Positions 31,386 to 43,597 of a stretch of DNA of 64,000 nt are shown here, one piece after another (the first letter of the stretch is position 1; each line of letters begins with the position of its first letter). This stretch comes from Schistocerca nitens (lineage: Eukaryota; Arthropoda; Insecta; Orthoptera; Acrididae): positions 704,907,389 to 704,971,388 of the forward strand of contig NC_064616.1 of NCBI RefSeq assembly GCF_023898315.1, given 5' to 3'. The notes beneath the pieces are model-generated. The model was not told the DNA's origin. It saw only the letters and a list, made by a program, of their open reading frames with translations, and made no database searches. The position numbers and the translations under genes were made by a program.

Positions 31386-31500
31386 AAACTTACCCTGAAA
31401 ATGCTCGGAAATTAATTTAGGGAAATAACAAAAGTGACTGGTCGACGTTTTCTGTGTTTAGATTCAGTTAATATGTCATCTGCTTTATTATCTATAATAT

Positions 31501-31628
31501 ATCTAACCGGCTGGAGTGGCCGAACGGTTCTAGGCGCTACAGACTGGAACCGCGCGACCGCTACGGTCGCAGGTTCGAATCCTGCGTCGGACATTGACGT
31601 GCGTGATGTCCTTAAGTTAGTTAGGTTT
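31501..31628 (+). mobile_element. tRNA-headed SINE, type 1, 3'-truncated
   Basis: Head and first part of the body, ending at GTTAGTTAGGTTTG. Flanks ATCTATAATAT (31490-31500) and ATCTACAATAT (31629-31639) form a one-mismatch duplication, so the short form was probably made at insertion. Confidence 0.82.
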
Positions 31629-31639
31629 GATCTACAATA

Positions 31640-33164
31640 TCCATATTGGTTAAGTTTAATCTGTAAATATTGTCTTTATTAACAGCTCTGCCGTGTACAT
31701 TTGTAGAAATGTCACTGGCGTTTCCGTCGAGAAAACACGTTGTCTTGTTGGACTTTTTTTACCTTCCTCAAATCAGTATAGGATGTGTAACTGAACAATA
31801 TGGACACTAGAGGCAAGGAACTGTGCGGTGCATTGCTTCATTTGTCTGGAAAGGAGGAGTACAATACTGGCGCATAGCACACTCCTCACGAATAGAACCG
31901 AACGGAAGGTTTTCCCTACATAGATGTAGAAACTTGTCGGATGTGTCGTCGTAGTACTTGACACTCTGGTATTTATAGTTTCCAGGAGCTACAAATCTGT
32001 CATGTGTTAGCACTTTCGGTTATAAAATAGGTGTTTGCTAGAGATATGTTAAGCGGTAAGATAAAATGTTGGCGTAACAGAACTCAGGGAAGGCTCAAGA
32101 TGCGGAATGCATTCCCAAGACCACTTATCTGCTTTCGGACGTTGTATAAATACAACCGTATGATATAAGACGATGAGAGAACTAAAAGTAGTGCATTATG
32201 TTTGCTCAAGATGACTAGGAAAAGCCATGAAAATGTTTATACAGGGTTTTCGTACTCCGCTGTGTGTCGTATAAACAAGCACACGTGCGAGATCGATGTG
32301 TTGCAGTCGATGCGGGTGTTTATTTCGAGAATTTTAGGGAGAATCCCGCAGTGGATGAGTTTTGTTGGAAACATTAATTGGAGTAACAACATCAGTAATG
32401 TTGAATTCTTTTGCAGTTACTGCGTCTGTAGCACCACGTAAACAGTCAAAGACTCACAGAACGAGATAAGTACATGATGTATATGATGGCTCCGGTTAGG
32501 ACGAAGCTCAATCTGGAATAAGCCACACTATCCCGCATTACGGAGTACTTGGTAGTTATATATGGCAGCTGACGGCGTTAGGTTACTATTCAGAGCCTCG
32601 AAGTTCAGTCTACGTTCAGTCTCAGTTTGCTATTATTTTTTCAATATTGAATGTGACTTGTCTTTCTAGAACAGCTATACATAAGTGAAGAATAGCAACT
32701 TGCAGTCTAGTTTGGATTCCACATTAAACTAGTGGTTTTATTCTAACTGGGTGCGAAAACCGGTCCACCTGACGGAGGAAGTTATTAATAGAGTCAGCAA
32801 AGTTTGTCAGTTCGTTTGTCATCCATCTTCTGAATGGAGTGCAGAAGAAATAATTGTATAATTCCATCGACACATATACCGTTCTTACCTTACATTCGCG
32901 AGGTACGCATTAGACGCAGTGGAATCGTATCACCGATTGTGTCGACAAACTAGCGCAATTGAGTTTCGTGAAAATAGCATAATTTTGTTTTATTAGGTGC
33001 TCTTGTAAGCAAGCCCCTGAGCAACCACAGTCCTCTCATACTGAACAGAGCGATTACAAATCTGGCAGCATACCGCCGTATTTGCTCGATTACTTTCTGT
33101 GTCAGTTTACCTGTGTAATGGTTTGAGTGAGTCAGAGAGAGCGAAAGAGAGAGGGGGGCAGGGG
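31640..33164. other. Unassigned stretch
   Basis: No gene or repeat family recognised in 1.5 kb. A TTATACAGGGTTTTCGTACT string near 32238 resembles a transposon end without a visible partner. Confidence 0.3.
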
Positions 33165-34893
33165 GAGGAGGGCCTTACATCTAGGACCTGTCAACCTTCC
33201 GTTTTCGGACGTCGCTAAATTCTTGGGTCTTATGTTTGACAGAAAACTGTGCTGGTCCTCCCACGTTTCCTATCTTTCGGCTCGCTGTCTGCGATCCCTC
33301 AACACCCTCCGTGTCCTGAATGGTACCTCCTGGCCTCCTGGGGAGCGGACCGAGTGGTCCTTCACCGCCTCTATCGCGCCTTAGTGCGCTCGAAATTGGG
33401 CTATGGAAGCATAGTCTACTCCTCTGCTCGGCCGTCTATTCTTCGGCGTCTCGACTCTATCCACCACCGTGGATTACGTTTAGTGTCTGGAGCTTTTTAC
33501 ACCAGCCCTGTGGAAAGCCTTCATGCTGAGACTGCTGAACCTCCGCTGTCCAATCGGCGAGCAGTCCTTCTGAGTCGTTATGCTAGCCATCTGTCTTCCA
33601 TGCCTGCTAATCCAGCCAATGACATTTTTTCGACGCCTCCTTTGATGTAGGGTATGCAGGCCGCCCCTCCTCCCTACTACCACCGGGAGTCCGCTTCCGT
33701 CAACTGCTCCATTCTCTTTCCTTCCGCTTTCCTAAAACCTTCTTGACAACTTGGGGTACAGCACCGCCTTGGCTCCGTCCCCAGATCTGCCTGCTCCGTG
33801 ACCTTTGCCAGTTTCCCAAGGATGGAACCCCTTCACTTGTTTATCGTCGGGCATTTGCTGCTCTATGTGCACAAATGAAGGAAGCCACATTTATTTACAC
33901 TGATGGCTCGAAAACATCGTTAGGTGTAGGGAGTGCCTATATTGTTGGCGACACCCCAAATCAATTTCGGCTTCCCGATCAGTGTTCGGTTTATACTGCA
34001 GAGCTTTACGCTGTTCTCCAGGCTGTCCACTACATCCGCCGCCATCAGCGGATACAGTATGTTATCTGTTCAGATTCTCTCAGCTCTCTCCTCAGTCTCC
34101 AAGCTCTTTACCCTGTCCACCCTCTGGTCCACCGGATTCAGGACTGTCTGCGCTTGCTCCACCTGGGGAGCGTCTCGGTGGCGTTCCTCTGGCTCCCGGG
34201 ACACGTTGGTATCTGTAGAAATGAGGCGGCCGATATAGCGGCCAAGGCTGCAGTCTCTCTTCTTCGGCCAGCTATTCATTCGATTCCCTTCGCCGATCTA
34301 CGGAGCGTTTTATGTCGTCGTGTTGTTCTTTTCTGGCACGCACATTGGTCGACACTTCCCCATAATAAATTGCGGGACGTGAAAGCTCTTCCTTGTGCTT
34401 GGACCTCTTCCTCCCGAACGCGTCGTCGGGAGGAGGTAATTTTAACTAGACTCCGGATAGGGCACTGTCTTTTTAGCCATCGACATCTTTTAAGTGGCGA
34501 TCCTCCCCCACTCTGTCCCCACTGCTCTCAGCTGTGGACGGTAAGACACCTTTTAATTGAGTGCCCCTATTTTAATCCGTTACGCTCCCGTCTACAGCCG
34601 TCGCCTGATATATCGTCAATTTTATCAGATGACACGCGCTCGGCCGATCGCGTTCTCGAGTTTATTAGTGCCAGTGAAATGACGTCAGTCATTTGAAGCT
34701 TTTTTTGGGGAAAACCAACCCCTTTCTGTAGTGGATTTTTAAGCCTTCCTTCTGCTTTTAGTTTCTCCAATTTTTTGAGTTTCGTTCCCATTGCTGCTGG
34801 TTTCCATTTTCGGTTTTTACTGTTTCCTAAGTCACGGACCGGGCGCTAATGACCATAGCAGTTTTGCGCCCTAAACCCAAAACAAAAAAAAAA
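33165..34893 (+). mobile_element. I-type LINE (RNase H-bearing), 5'-truncated
   Basis: Non-LTR retrotransposon of the RNase H-bearing group. The 5' truncation falls in the C-terminal part of the reverse transcriptase (AKFLGLMFDRKLCW near 33217). A second frame covers the thumb region (LYRALVRSKLGYGSIVYSSA near 33375) to a stop at 33648. RNase H and a CCHC motif follow in another frame. The 3' UTR ends in AACCCAAAACAAAAAAAAAA at about 34893. Target duplication not identified. Confidence 0.85.
33743..34696 (+). pseudogene. LINE ORF2 C-terminal part: RNase H plus CCHC motif
   Basis: 317 open codons of a truncated LINE polyprotein. The RNase H active site is complete: D54 (IYTDGSK), E87 (YTAELYA), D111 (VICSDS) and D164 (CRNEAAD), with the WLPGHVGI signature between the last two. 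A zinc-knuckle-like motif follows at C258, C261, H269 and C274 (LCPHCSQLWTVRHLLIECP). The normal role is removal of the RNA strand during reverse transcription. Without the upstream endonuclease and most of the polymerase it cannot mobilise itself. Its good preservation suggests a fairly recent insertion. Confidence 0.82.
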
Positions 34894-36490
34894 TTAGTTT
34901 ACACTCACAAACATCACAGCCCCTATGTTTGGGTCACCTGCATGTTGTACACGCTTTATATCTCTCCATATAACCTCATCATCCTACACCTCGTTGTACT
35001 ATCAACGCTTTCCAAAAAAGTTAATTGTTTGATCGCAAAGTAAATGCATTTATCCTCTGTCTGTCCGTTTCTTATACTAAGACTAATGTGAATCTATATA
35101 TATTATTCATCCCACAATCGAAACAACTTCTACAATCAGTTCTTGCTAACACAGTTTTCGTATTTCGTGTATAACTTTTTAAAAATACAATTCCAATACC
35201 TGACCTCTTAACGTGCTGTTGGATGCGATATCTGTTGCACCACAGGACGCCTGCTGGATGCACTATCTCTGCTAAGTGTCTTTTAGAAAGGAAATCAACA
35301 CTTAGTTTTGCCAAGAATAATTGTATGGTGTTTTTGGCCGCAGCGCATGACTGATAGTCGACAATCTAGTTATAATATACGGGCCCATTTGGAAAAGTTC
35401 TAAAATTCATTAGCTTTGAGCGAGCTTCACGATGTTACATGGAGCAGGGAAAAAAAAGTCGATCGTAGCACATATCGTCGCTCTAAATGGGTGGAGCATA
35501 AACGCATCAACTTTCGCAAGGCTTCCACTTTCACCGTTCACAAAATTCGTTTCCATTATTACTTAAAAGTTGTAACTGCTTTTTTCATCACTAAATACCT
35601 AAACTGTTTGCAGAAAAAGTACGTAAAAACCTCGTGACTTCGGCTAATGTTCCTGTAACCCACGTATAGCTCTGTCTTAATGCTAGTGTCTGACGTCACA
35701 GGAGTATTAGCCAGTAACAGAGCGTTTGCGATCACGCGATCGGAATAACAACACTATGAACCATATTTCTAACATAGTAAAATAGTATATTGTATTTATG
35801 TTTGAGTTCAATACTGTAGTCGTCAGAGACACTGATGTGAGCACTTACGCATTTCGTCACATATTCTGCGTCAGTACTCCACAACACTATTCTTAGTCAA
35901 TACATTTTGTTTTTAAACCTCGTGTTCAGAGCAGAAATTCGAAAACCGTGCACAGCTGTGGATCCATACAAATATTTCTCGAAAATTTTCGTCTTTTGAG
36001 TTGGAATACGTCGTAGGTTTCAGCAAGGCAGATGTCATTACGGAATACCAGTCTTTCTGCCGACACCATTGCCGTGTTTGATGCAATGCGAAGTGCACCA
36101 TTTGTCACGCTGCTGACCGTTCGCAGCTGTGCTGCTGAAGCTTCTCATACGTCTGCGAAGATCTCTCTCGCCCTCAACCAACTTTGTCGTATCCTGGCAA
36201 CTAAAGCGTAATGGAACAATTACTGCGAAATGGTTTCCAGAAGAGTCTCATTGTAAATATTCTAGTGTTTACCTCCTGAACTTAAAAGTAAATGAGTGGT
36301 GTAAAAAAGCTCGTTTCACTTAGGACGTACACTGTTTTCAGTTTAGTTGGCAACAGTCTGCGAATAACTGTTTTACGATCACACGTGTAGTAAATAAACA
36401 TTCTTCAGTTGCAGGGCTTGTAATGTTTATACCTGGGCTGGCAGTATTGGACAGTATATGCAGAATTCCTCTGAAGCATGTAGCTGGACA
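34894..36490. other. Unassigned stretch
   Basis: No gene or repeat family recognised in about 1.6 kb. Confidence 0.3.
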
Positions 36491-36493
36491 CAC

Positions 36494-36680
36494 TGCACCG
36501 AGCAAGGTGACGCAAAAGCAAATTCAGTGGGTAGATACTCTGGAGGAACAAGATTCAAATCTCCGTCGGTCCATCTTGACTTAACTTACCTGTGATTCTC
36601 CTAGGTCACTTATGCCCACTGCGGAGCGATTCCTTCGATAACGCTACCGGCCACACTATCTGAAACGATGTTTCCTGGAG
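36494..36680 (+). mobile_element. SINE type 6, decayed
   Basis: Head GCACCGAGCAAGGTGACGC, a B-box remnant (GATTCAAATCTCC) and TTACCTGTGATTCTCCTAGG follow the type 6 order with many differences. Confidence 0.5.
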
Positions 36681-36924
36681 AACGATCGTTGATCATTTCT
36701 TCCATTTGTAGGTGTCTTCTCTATCGGATTTTACATTTTCTAGCAGAATAATCTGTCGCACAACACGGACGGAATTCTGACCCGAGCCCACAAACCATGT
36801 GCTTATGATCTGCAGAAATTGTACGACCTGTGCATAGACACCTTTCTCTCATTACGTATAGGACGCAGATTCAGTCCCACGAGATACTATAGATGTTTCT
36901 TGCCGCTGAGGTATCCTAATAGTG

Positions 36925-37127
36925 GTTGAAATGGTTCAAATGGCTCTGAGCACTATGGGACTTAACATCTGAGGTCATCAGTCCCCTAGAACTTAGTACT
37001 ACTTAAACCTAACTAACCTAAGGACATCACACACATCCATGCCCGAGGCAGGATTCGAGCCTGCGACCGTAGCGGTCGCGCGGTTCCAGACTGTAGCGCC
37101 TAGAACCGCTCGGCCACATCGGCCGCC
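36925..37127 (-). mobile_element. tRNA-headed SINE, type 1
   Basis: Complete minus-strand copy. Flanks TCCTAATAGTG (36914-36924) and TCCTAATAATG (37128-37138) differ at one base. Confidence 0.88.
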
Positions 37128-37717
37128 TCCTAATAATGTCATAGTGTTCTAGGGTGATAAATGTATTTACAAAACGCAAGGAAATGGTTGCGTTAGCTTG
37201 AAAAATCAGACGGAGCAGCACGTGGCTGCCAAATGAAAACTAGACAGATGGAAAAAAGTAGCTGAACTATTTATTATTTTAAAAGAAATCATCTTAACTG
37301 TTAATGAATTTATCTCACTGTGAGACAAGATGGTCTATGCCTTCATGGAAGAAAAGTTTGCAGTTTCCTACGGAACCCTGATTATACCCAGACCTGCACA
37401 GCTTCGTGCGAAGCTAATCGACGGCCACGATGCATGTTTTCAGGGCTCCAAACATATGGAAATTTCATGGGTTAGATCAGGACGGTATGGAGGATGTGAA
37501 GGGCTTCCCAGCGAAACTTCTGCAGCATACTCTAAACAAGATTGGTAACATTCTTTAATTTTGCATCAATTTAGTGTACCGATTTCACAGAAATGAACAA
37601 ATACGCGTGGTTGGCATCGAAGTTGATTGAAAAAAGAGCGATCTTTTCGCCATTTCCGAGAGTGCTTCGGAAAGACAGTCATACTACCTGGATGACGCTG
37701 GAAATAAAGAAATTTAC
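37128..37717. other. Unassigned stretch
   Basis: A 72-codon open frame at 37330-37548 has no similarity I recognise and is probably chance. Confidence 0.3.
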
Positions 37718-37730
37718 AAGACGATCACAG

Positions 37731-37924
37731 CCGGCCGGAGTGGCCGAGCGGTTAAAGGCGCTACAGTCTGGAACCGCACGACCGCTACGGTCGCAGGTTC
37801 GAATCCTGCCTCGGGCATGGATGTGTGTGATATCCTTAGGTTAGTTAGGTTTAAGTAGTTCTAAGTTCTAGGGGACTTATGACCACAGCAGTTGAGTCCC
37901 ATAGTGCTCAGAGCCATTTGAACC
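37731..37924 (+). mobile_element. tRNA-headed SINE, type 1
   Basis: Complete copy with perfect 13-bp duplication AAGACGATCACAG at 37718-37730 and 37925-37937. The A-box region keeps GGTTAAAGGCG, closer to a type II tRNA than most copies. Confidence 0.92.
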
Positions 37925-37937
37925 AAGACGATCACAG

Positions 37938-39764
37938 TGTTTCCCTACGGTAGTATGCATAGTGTAGTATATCGTGTCGAGAGTTCATAGTCTGCGATGT
38001 TTTTGATCACTGCGAGCCATTGCGTGTGAATACATAGGTGCCATGGGCGCGGAACGTAAACTCTTTGTCGTCCATCTTCCTTACTAGCTGAATTACACGA
38101 AGTTATAAAAAGCTGTACGGCCATTTTTATTCCCCATTCAGTTCTTTTCCTTGGCTGATGATTGCCAGAAAGGTACATGTACGCTTATACGCAATAAATG
38201 TTGGTTCTACTTGAAAATCATAAATCACTGTTAGTAATTTCAGGCAATATCCGATTACTGATAATAATTATTGACTGGTTGATAATGATTATTATCCAAA
38301 GATATTTCGTAGCATCATGATTAGGTATTTACTACTAATAGCGAAGTAATATAATGCGGGATGTGTTTAAATATCTAGCTGGCGTGGCTAGTAACTGAGG
38401 TGTTATACGCTATCTTTCCTTAAGCCGAAATTTCGAACGTGCATCTTCGCGATTTATTTCAAGGATTATTGCCTTTTTTGGCTTAGAATAAAAATTTATT
38501 TGCTTTTACACCTTTACCCGTCAGATGGAACTAATAAATATAATACAATTTATTCTGCTTTCAAATGCATCGTACATTACACTAGGCTGGGTAAATTTTA
38601 GCTTTTAAAACAGGAATAAATACAATTAAGTACGTTGGTTGCAATTTGCTTCTCAGTTCTGAGAACAATTGTTGGAAAACACTGCTTAGTGTTCTAGGTT
38701 CTTGAAGATTCTACTTATTCTACAGAGGAAATTCTTCATGTCTGCACAAATAGCACACATTGTTTTCGTTAAATCTGTGGAGTGATTCGCAAAAACGAAA
38801 ACTTAATCCTCTTGTAAAGAAGTGCTATGATTAGTGTAATTGCGTGCCACCTGTCTATAGATTCTAGCTAACTTACTCGAAAAGGAGTCCTTCTTTATAA
38901 CTGTCACAAATTTTCATCTCTTCCGATTGCTCATGCGGTTAACAAGGAGGAGATATACGAGTATGAGAACTTTAAACGACTACTCCCAACCAAAATTAAA
39001 ATAGAAATGACGTATACATGGTGCTCTTAATATATCTGCAATTCTTCTCAGCCTGTAGCTCGGGCACACAAAGCACTGAAGCTATCAATGCAAAAGAAAC
39101 AACAGTGACAGAGAAATAAACCGTGTTCGTTAGGAAAAAAGGCTTAATAGGAATCAACTGCTATCTGGACCGAAGAATTAATATCATTAACTATAATCGT
39201 AGATGAAGGATTAGACGTCATATCAGCAAAAATAGTAGCAAACTTAAAAAAATTGCAATTAATGTTGAAATATTTCACAGAAGAATAAGCAGGTTGGTAC
39301 AAAATATAAATTTAGAAAGGCATAAGTACTAAACGCTTACATTCACGCCGCATCTTCATCTTATTTTTACCCCAGAATGGTCAGATATTATTTTAATTCG
39401 GTTTAGAATGTAGTTAAATACATTATAAAACAGAATACTAAAATATGGTGGATAGGGAACTTCCAAAAATTATCTGGGCATTACATAACAATGTTGCATT
39501 TCTATTCCGTCACATAGCCGCAGACTGTGTAGATTCCGTGTAACTGATGGCAATAAAATATGAAGTCCTACATGTTACTGCCGTTTTAACATAAATGAAA
39601 GAAGGAGAGAATCTTCCGCATGTTCCTGTTTGATTAAAGACTGCGTGTCTTGGACATTATGAATCTTATGTGTAATTACTCTTTCTTTTAATTGATGTTA
39701 ACATTTTACCAACAGTAACAGACTTTTGCAGGAAAGAGAAGCATCTGAATGAATATCAAGAGTT
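37938..39764. other. Unassigned AT-rich stretch
   Basis: 1.8 kb with no coding region or named repeat. Confidence 0.3.
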
Positions 39765-40036
39765 CGGCTAAAAACTAGAACTAAGCAAAGAAGGGAAAGC
39801 TGAAAGGGGGGAAAGAGTATATAGAAAGACTTCACAAGGGAAATAAAGTTGAAAGCAGTTACACAAGAAGATGAGAAAAGGTAAATGGAGAAAGCATGTG
39901 AGAACAGTTTGATAGAACACTGAAAGAGCTAAGCCGAAACAAGGCTCCTGGAGTTGATTACATTCCCTCAGAACCACTGATATTCTTGGGAGAGACAGCC
40001 ATGAGGAAAGTATCACACTTGGTGCGCAAAATACAT
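39765..40036 (+). mobile_element. RTE-like LINE fragment
   Basis: Matches the internal reverse-transcriptase region of the full copy at 50581-53870 (from about 52230 to 52500 there). A shared phrase is CTAAGCAAAGAAGGGAAAGC, and the segment encoding a diverged NKAPGVD motif is present. It has small deletions and many substitutions, and is cut on the right by the Tc1-like element at 40039. Confidence 0.78.
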
Positions 40037-40038
40037 TA

Positions 40039-41178
40039 CTGGCCATTAAAATTGCTACACCACGAAGATTACGTGATACAGACGCGAAATTTAACCGACA
40101 GGAAGAAGATGCTGTGATATGCAAATGATTGGCTTTTCAGATCATTCACACAACGTTGGCGCCGGTGGCGACACCTACAACGAGCTGACATGAGGAAAGT
40201 TTCCCACCGATTTCTTATACACAAACAGCAGTTGACCGGCGTTGCCTGGTGAAACGTTGTTGTGATGCCTCGTTTAAGGAGGAGAAATGCGTACCATCAC
40301 GCTTTCGACTTTGATAAAGGTCGGATTGTAGTCTATCGCGATTGCGGTTTATCGTATCGCGACATTGCTGCTCGCGTTGGTCGAGGTCCAATGACTGTTA
40401 GCAGAATATGGAATTGGTGGGTTCAGGAGGGTAATACGGAACGCCGTGCTGGATCCCAACGGCGTCGTATCACTAGCAGTCGAGATGATAGGCATCGTAT
40501 CCGCATGGCTGTAACGGATCGTGCAGCCACGTCTCGATCCCTGAGTCAACAGATGGGGACGTTTGCAAGACAACAACCGTCTGCACGAAAAGTGCGACGA
40601 CGTTTGCAGCAGCATGGACTATCAGCTCGAAGACCATGGCTGCGGTTACCCTTGACGCTGCATGAACAGTGGTCGTTACATTTCGGATGTGCTACGACCC
40701 GTGGCTCTACCCTTCATTCGATCCCTGCGAAACACTACATTTCAGCAGGATAATGCACGATCGCATGTTGCAGGTCCTGTACGGGCCTTTCTGGATACAG
40801 AAAATGTTCGACTGCTACCCTGGCCAGCACGTTCTCCAGATCTCTCACCAACTGAACACGTCTGGTCAATGGTGGCCGAGCAACTGGCTCGTCACAATAC
40901 GCCAGTCACTATTCTTGATGAACTGTAGTATCGTGTTGAAGCTGCATAGGCAGCTGTACCTGTACACGCCATCCAAGCTCTGTTCGACTCAATGCCCAGG
41001 CGTATCAAGGCCGTTACTACGGCCAGAGGTGGTTGTTCTGGGTACTGATTTCTCCGGATCTATGCACCCAAATTGCGTGGAAATGTAATCACATGTCAGT
41101 TCTAGTATAATATATATGTCCAATGAATACCCATTTCTCATCTGCATTTCTTCTTGGTGTAGCAATTTTAATGGCCAA
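40039..41178 (+). mobile_element. Tc1-like transposon with internal deletion
   Basis: Inverted ends CTGGCCATTAAAATTGCTAC (40039) and the complement ending at about 41178. TA at 40037-40038 has a mutated AA partner on the right. At 1,140 bp it lacks roughly 300 bp in the middle of the transposase. Confidence 0.85.
40265..41080 (+). pseudogene. Tc1-like transposase, internally deleted
   Basis: The N-terminus (MPRLRRRNAYHHAFDFDKGR) with two helix-turn-helix regions is open to about 40665. After LPLTLHE the sequence jumps to NSGRYISDVLRPVALPF, so the block with the first catalytic aspartate is gone and the frame shifts. The second and third catalytic residues remain (TFQQDNARSH and PDLSPTEHVW), with 34 residues between D and E by count, the standard Tc1 spacing. 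A stop lies at 40926 and the tail reads on toward ARGGCSGY. Not functional. Confidence 0.85.
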
Positions 41179-41216
41179 AATATGGAAAATCCGCGAGCAA
41201 AGCATGCTTGAACATA

Positions 41217-41440
41217 AACTCAGGAGACAAAAGTCATGGGATATCTCATAATATCGTTTCAGTCCTCCTTTTGACCGACGCAGTGTAGCAGTTCGACGAG
41301 GTGTGGACTCAAGTCGTCGGAAGTCCCCTTCAGAAATATTGAGCCATACCGCCTTCATAGCAGTCCATATTTGCGAAAGTGTCGCCGGTGAAGGGTTTTG
41401 TGTAGTAGCTGACCTCTCCATTATGTCCAATGTGCACACC
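41217..41440 (-). mobile_element. Tc1/mariner-like C-terminal fragment
   Basis: The minus strand reads ATLSQIWTAMKAVWLNIS and FRRLESTPRRTATLRRSKGG, typical of the last part of Tc1-type transposases. AGGAGACAAAAGTCATGGGA at 41221 resembles a terminal repeat. The catalytic residues are absent. Confidence 0.6.
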
Positions 41441-41580
41441 TACGTGATTACACTGCAATTCACAGTAAAGCGCCTAACGGAGGGTTCAATGAACCATCTT
41501 CAAGCTGTCTCTCTACCGTTCCACACTCGAACGTCGTGCGGGAAAAACGAGCACTTAAATTCTCTAGTATTACGTTCCTG
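41430..41580 (-). mobile_element. CR1-like LINE 3' end fragment
   Basis: Shares long identical phrases with 16971-17090 (CTTCAAGCTGTCTCTCTACC), the 3' end of the CR1-like copy. Only about 150 bp remain, between two Tc1 fossils. Confidence 0.75.
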
Positions 41581-41589
41581 CAAGAGTTT

Positions 41590-42245
41590 TTTTTCTATAG
41601 AGATACACAAAATGTTTCCGAGCACTCGCCAAACCCAAATCCTTCCAACGGTTTGCCACAGGGTACAGCGTAATCCCCCACTCGAAGTCACTCGCTTCCA
41701 GTCATCCACTGTTCATTGACTTCGCTCTTTATACCACGTCAAGCGTCGCTTAACATTTACTGCATAAGCGTGAGGCTTATTGAGGAGTTGCTCGACTGTG
41801 TCCCATTCTTTTTAACTCCCTACGCACAGATATTGTGATCGCGGAAATGCTGGCAGCAATGGTAAACTCAAGAGTGGTACCTTCGGCTGATTTCATGCGA
41901 TGTTTTAAACCACCCACATAAATGCTCGACGGTTCCTGTTGGTCAGTTCATGAGGTCTGCCTGGTCTTGGTTTAACTGCTGTTGTCCCATCCGATCTCTA
42001 CAAACAGTTAAGTTCGGCAGCTTTAGAAGGCTTGAAATCTTCGTGGTGGATCTGTCACTCCGGTGACAAACCAATGACTAGCTCCGGTTCGAAGTCAATG
42101 AGTTCTCCCCACCGACCCACTCTGCTTCTACTACTTGTCTACTGACAATACAATACACCCCACCTCCCTTTATACAGGCTAGTCCTTCTCTGATGACGTT
42201 CGGCGTTACATAGGGTTGGCCGCATATTTTTGATCAGATAGTGTG
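41590..42245 (-). mobile_element. Decayed Tc1-like transposon
   Basis: Same family and orientation as 18345-19225: shared phrases include CGCCAAACCCAAATCCTT and TGAGGTCTGCCTG. Strongly decayed and truncated by the CR1-like fragment on the left. Confidence 0.65.
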
Positions 42246-42471
42246 TCTGCGTAGCTGGACAAGGATCACTGTTAACTGTCACCTGTCAATCAGATGAGAT
42301 TAATTTCGGCCTAAAGTCGTAGCTCATCTTCTCCTGATCCTTTATATTCAGTGAAGCTCAGTGTCAGACAGTAAACTTGTCAGTCAGTATTTCTGAAATC
42401 TGGCAACATCTAAGGTGCACGATGTAGTAGGCTGCGATGTTCTCGGTACAAACTATCGGAGAGCAAAAGTT

Positions 42472-42635
42472 GGGGATTTTCTCTGCCTGGGGGCTGGGTG
42501 TTTGTGTTGTCCCCATCATTTCATCATCATCATCAATCGTGACAGTGGCTAGACTGGACTGTGGAAAAATTAGGACTTTGTATGGGCGCTGATGACCACG
42601 CAGCTGAATGCCCCACAAATCAAACATCATCATCT
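42472..42635 (+). mobile_element. SINE type 4, headless
   Basis: GGGATTTTCTCTGCC, the CATCATTTCATCATCATCAT track and TTTGTATGGGCGCTGATGAC match the complete type 4 copy at 48314-48567. The tRNA head is missing. Confidence 0.72.
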
Positions 42636-42636
42636 T

Positions 42637-43232
42637 CAAAGTGTGTTCTTTACGCGGCCCAAGGAGATGAAAGTCCGAGGGTGCCAGGTAAGGACTGTAA
42701 GGTGCATGAGGCAATGATGTCAAACCCAATGATGTCCCTGCACCTCTTTGAATATCAGAGAGTCTCGATCATTGCAGACGCACTTCAAATGCTGACCGAC
42801 AAATGTAGAGCCAATTGTCGAGTTGTGAATCGCCGGTCGGCATGAATAATGGCATACGCACGATTCAGTATGTCTGCAGCAGTGGCTGTGACAGGACGTC
42901 CCGAGCGTGGCTGTAACTTTCTTTACCCATCGCCCAACTGTACTATCAACTGCAGCATCGCCATACACTGTACACAAACGTTTATGGATGTTCATCACGC
43001 TTTTTTTTCTGCACACAAGAATTTAATAACAGCACACTGCTTGTAACGTGAGTCGTATGTAGACGACATTTTGACACTGTACAACGGCTCTGCCATCTGC
43101 CAGAACGGTTCGAAACTTCACTGGCGCACAGAACAAATATCAAATGTGAAGCACCAACAAGGACGTTTGTCTGTGTATATTAGTGACTTTTTTAAAAAAA
43201 TGTAGGGCATTACTTATTGAACGGCCCTCATA
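42637..43232 (-). mobile_element. Mariner-like transposon fragment
   Basis: The minus strand encodes APYSPYLAPSDFHLLGPRKE near 42700, the third catalytic region with the first D of SPDLAP changed to Tyr. The right end, GAACGGCCCTCATATAT at about 43218, is a known style of mariner terminus (complement GAGGGCCGTTCAATAAGTAA). Further upstream pieces are degraded. Confidence 0.7.
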
Positions 43233-43384
43233 TATTAGCTGACTGCTACCGATACGAAAGCCGAAGGTTGTACAACAAAGATTAAAGAAGCGAGCCATGG
43301 TGCGTCAATCACTGCAATGAGAAAACAAAATATGGTATAGATTTGCCGATTTGTATAAATAATAATGACTGCACACTACGTAAA

Positions 43385-43585
43385 GCCGGCCGGAGTGGCC
43401 AAGCGGTTCTAGGCGCTACAGTCTGGAACCGCGCGACCGCTACGGTCGCAGGTTCGAATCCTGCCTCGGGCATGGATTTGTGTGATGTCCTTAGGTTAGT
43501 TAGGTTTAAGTAGTTCTAAGTTCTAGGGGACTGATTACCTCAGAAGTTAAGTCCCATAGTGCTCAGAGCCATTTGAACCATTTGA
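43385..43585 (+). mobile_element. tRNA-headed SINE, type 1
   Basis: Complete copy with a duplicated CATTTGAAC at its 3' end. Flanks ACACTACGTAAA (43373-43384) and ACACTATGTAAA (43586-43597) differ at one base. Confidence 0.9.
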
Positions 43586-43597
43586 ACACTATGTAAA

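Noticed and set aside
32460-32800. Possible solo long terminal repeat
   Set aside because: The sequence has some LTR-like flavour, but no paired ends, target duplication or neighbouring element parts were found, so I make no call.
37731-37820. Functional tRNA gene
   Set aside because: A and B boxes are good, but the segment is the head of a SINE with family tail and target-site duplication. The same holds for every tRNA-like hit in the window.
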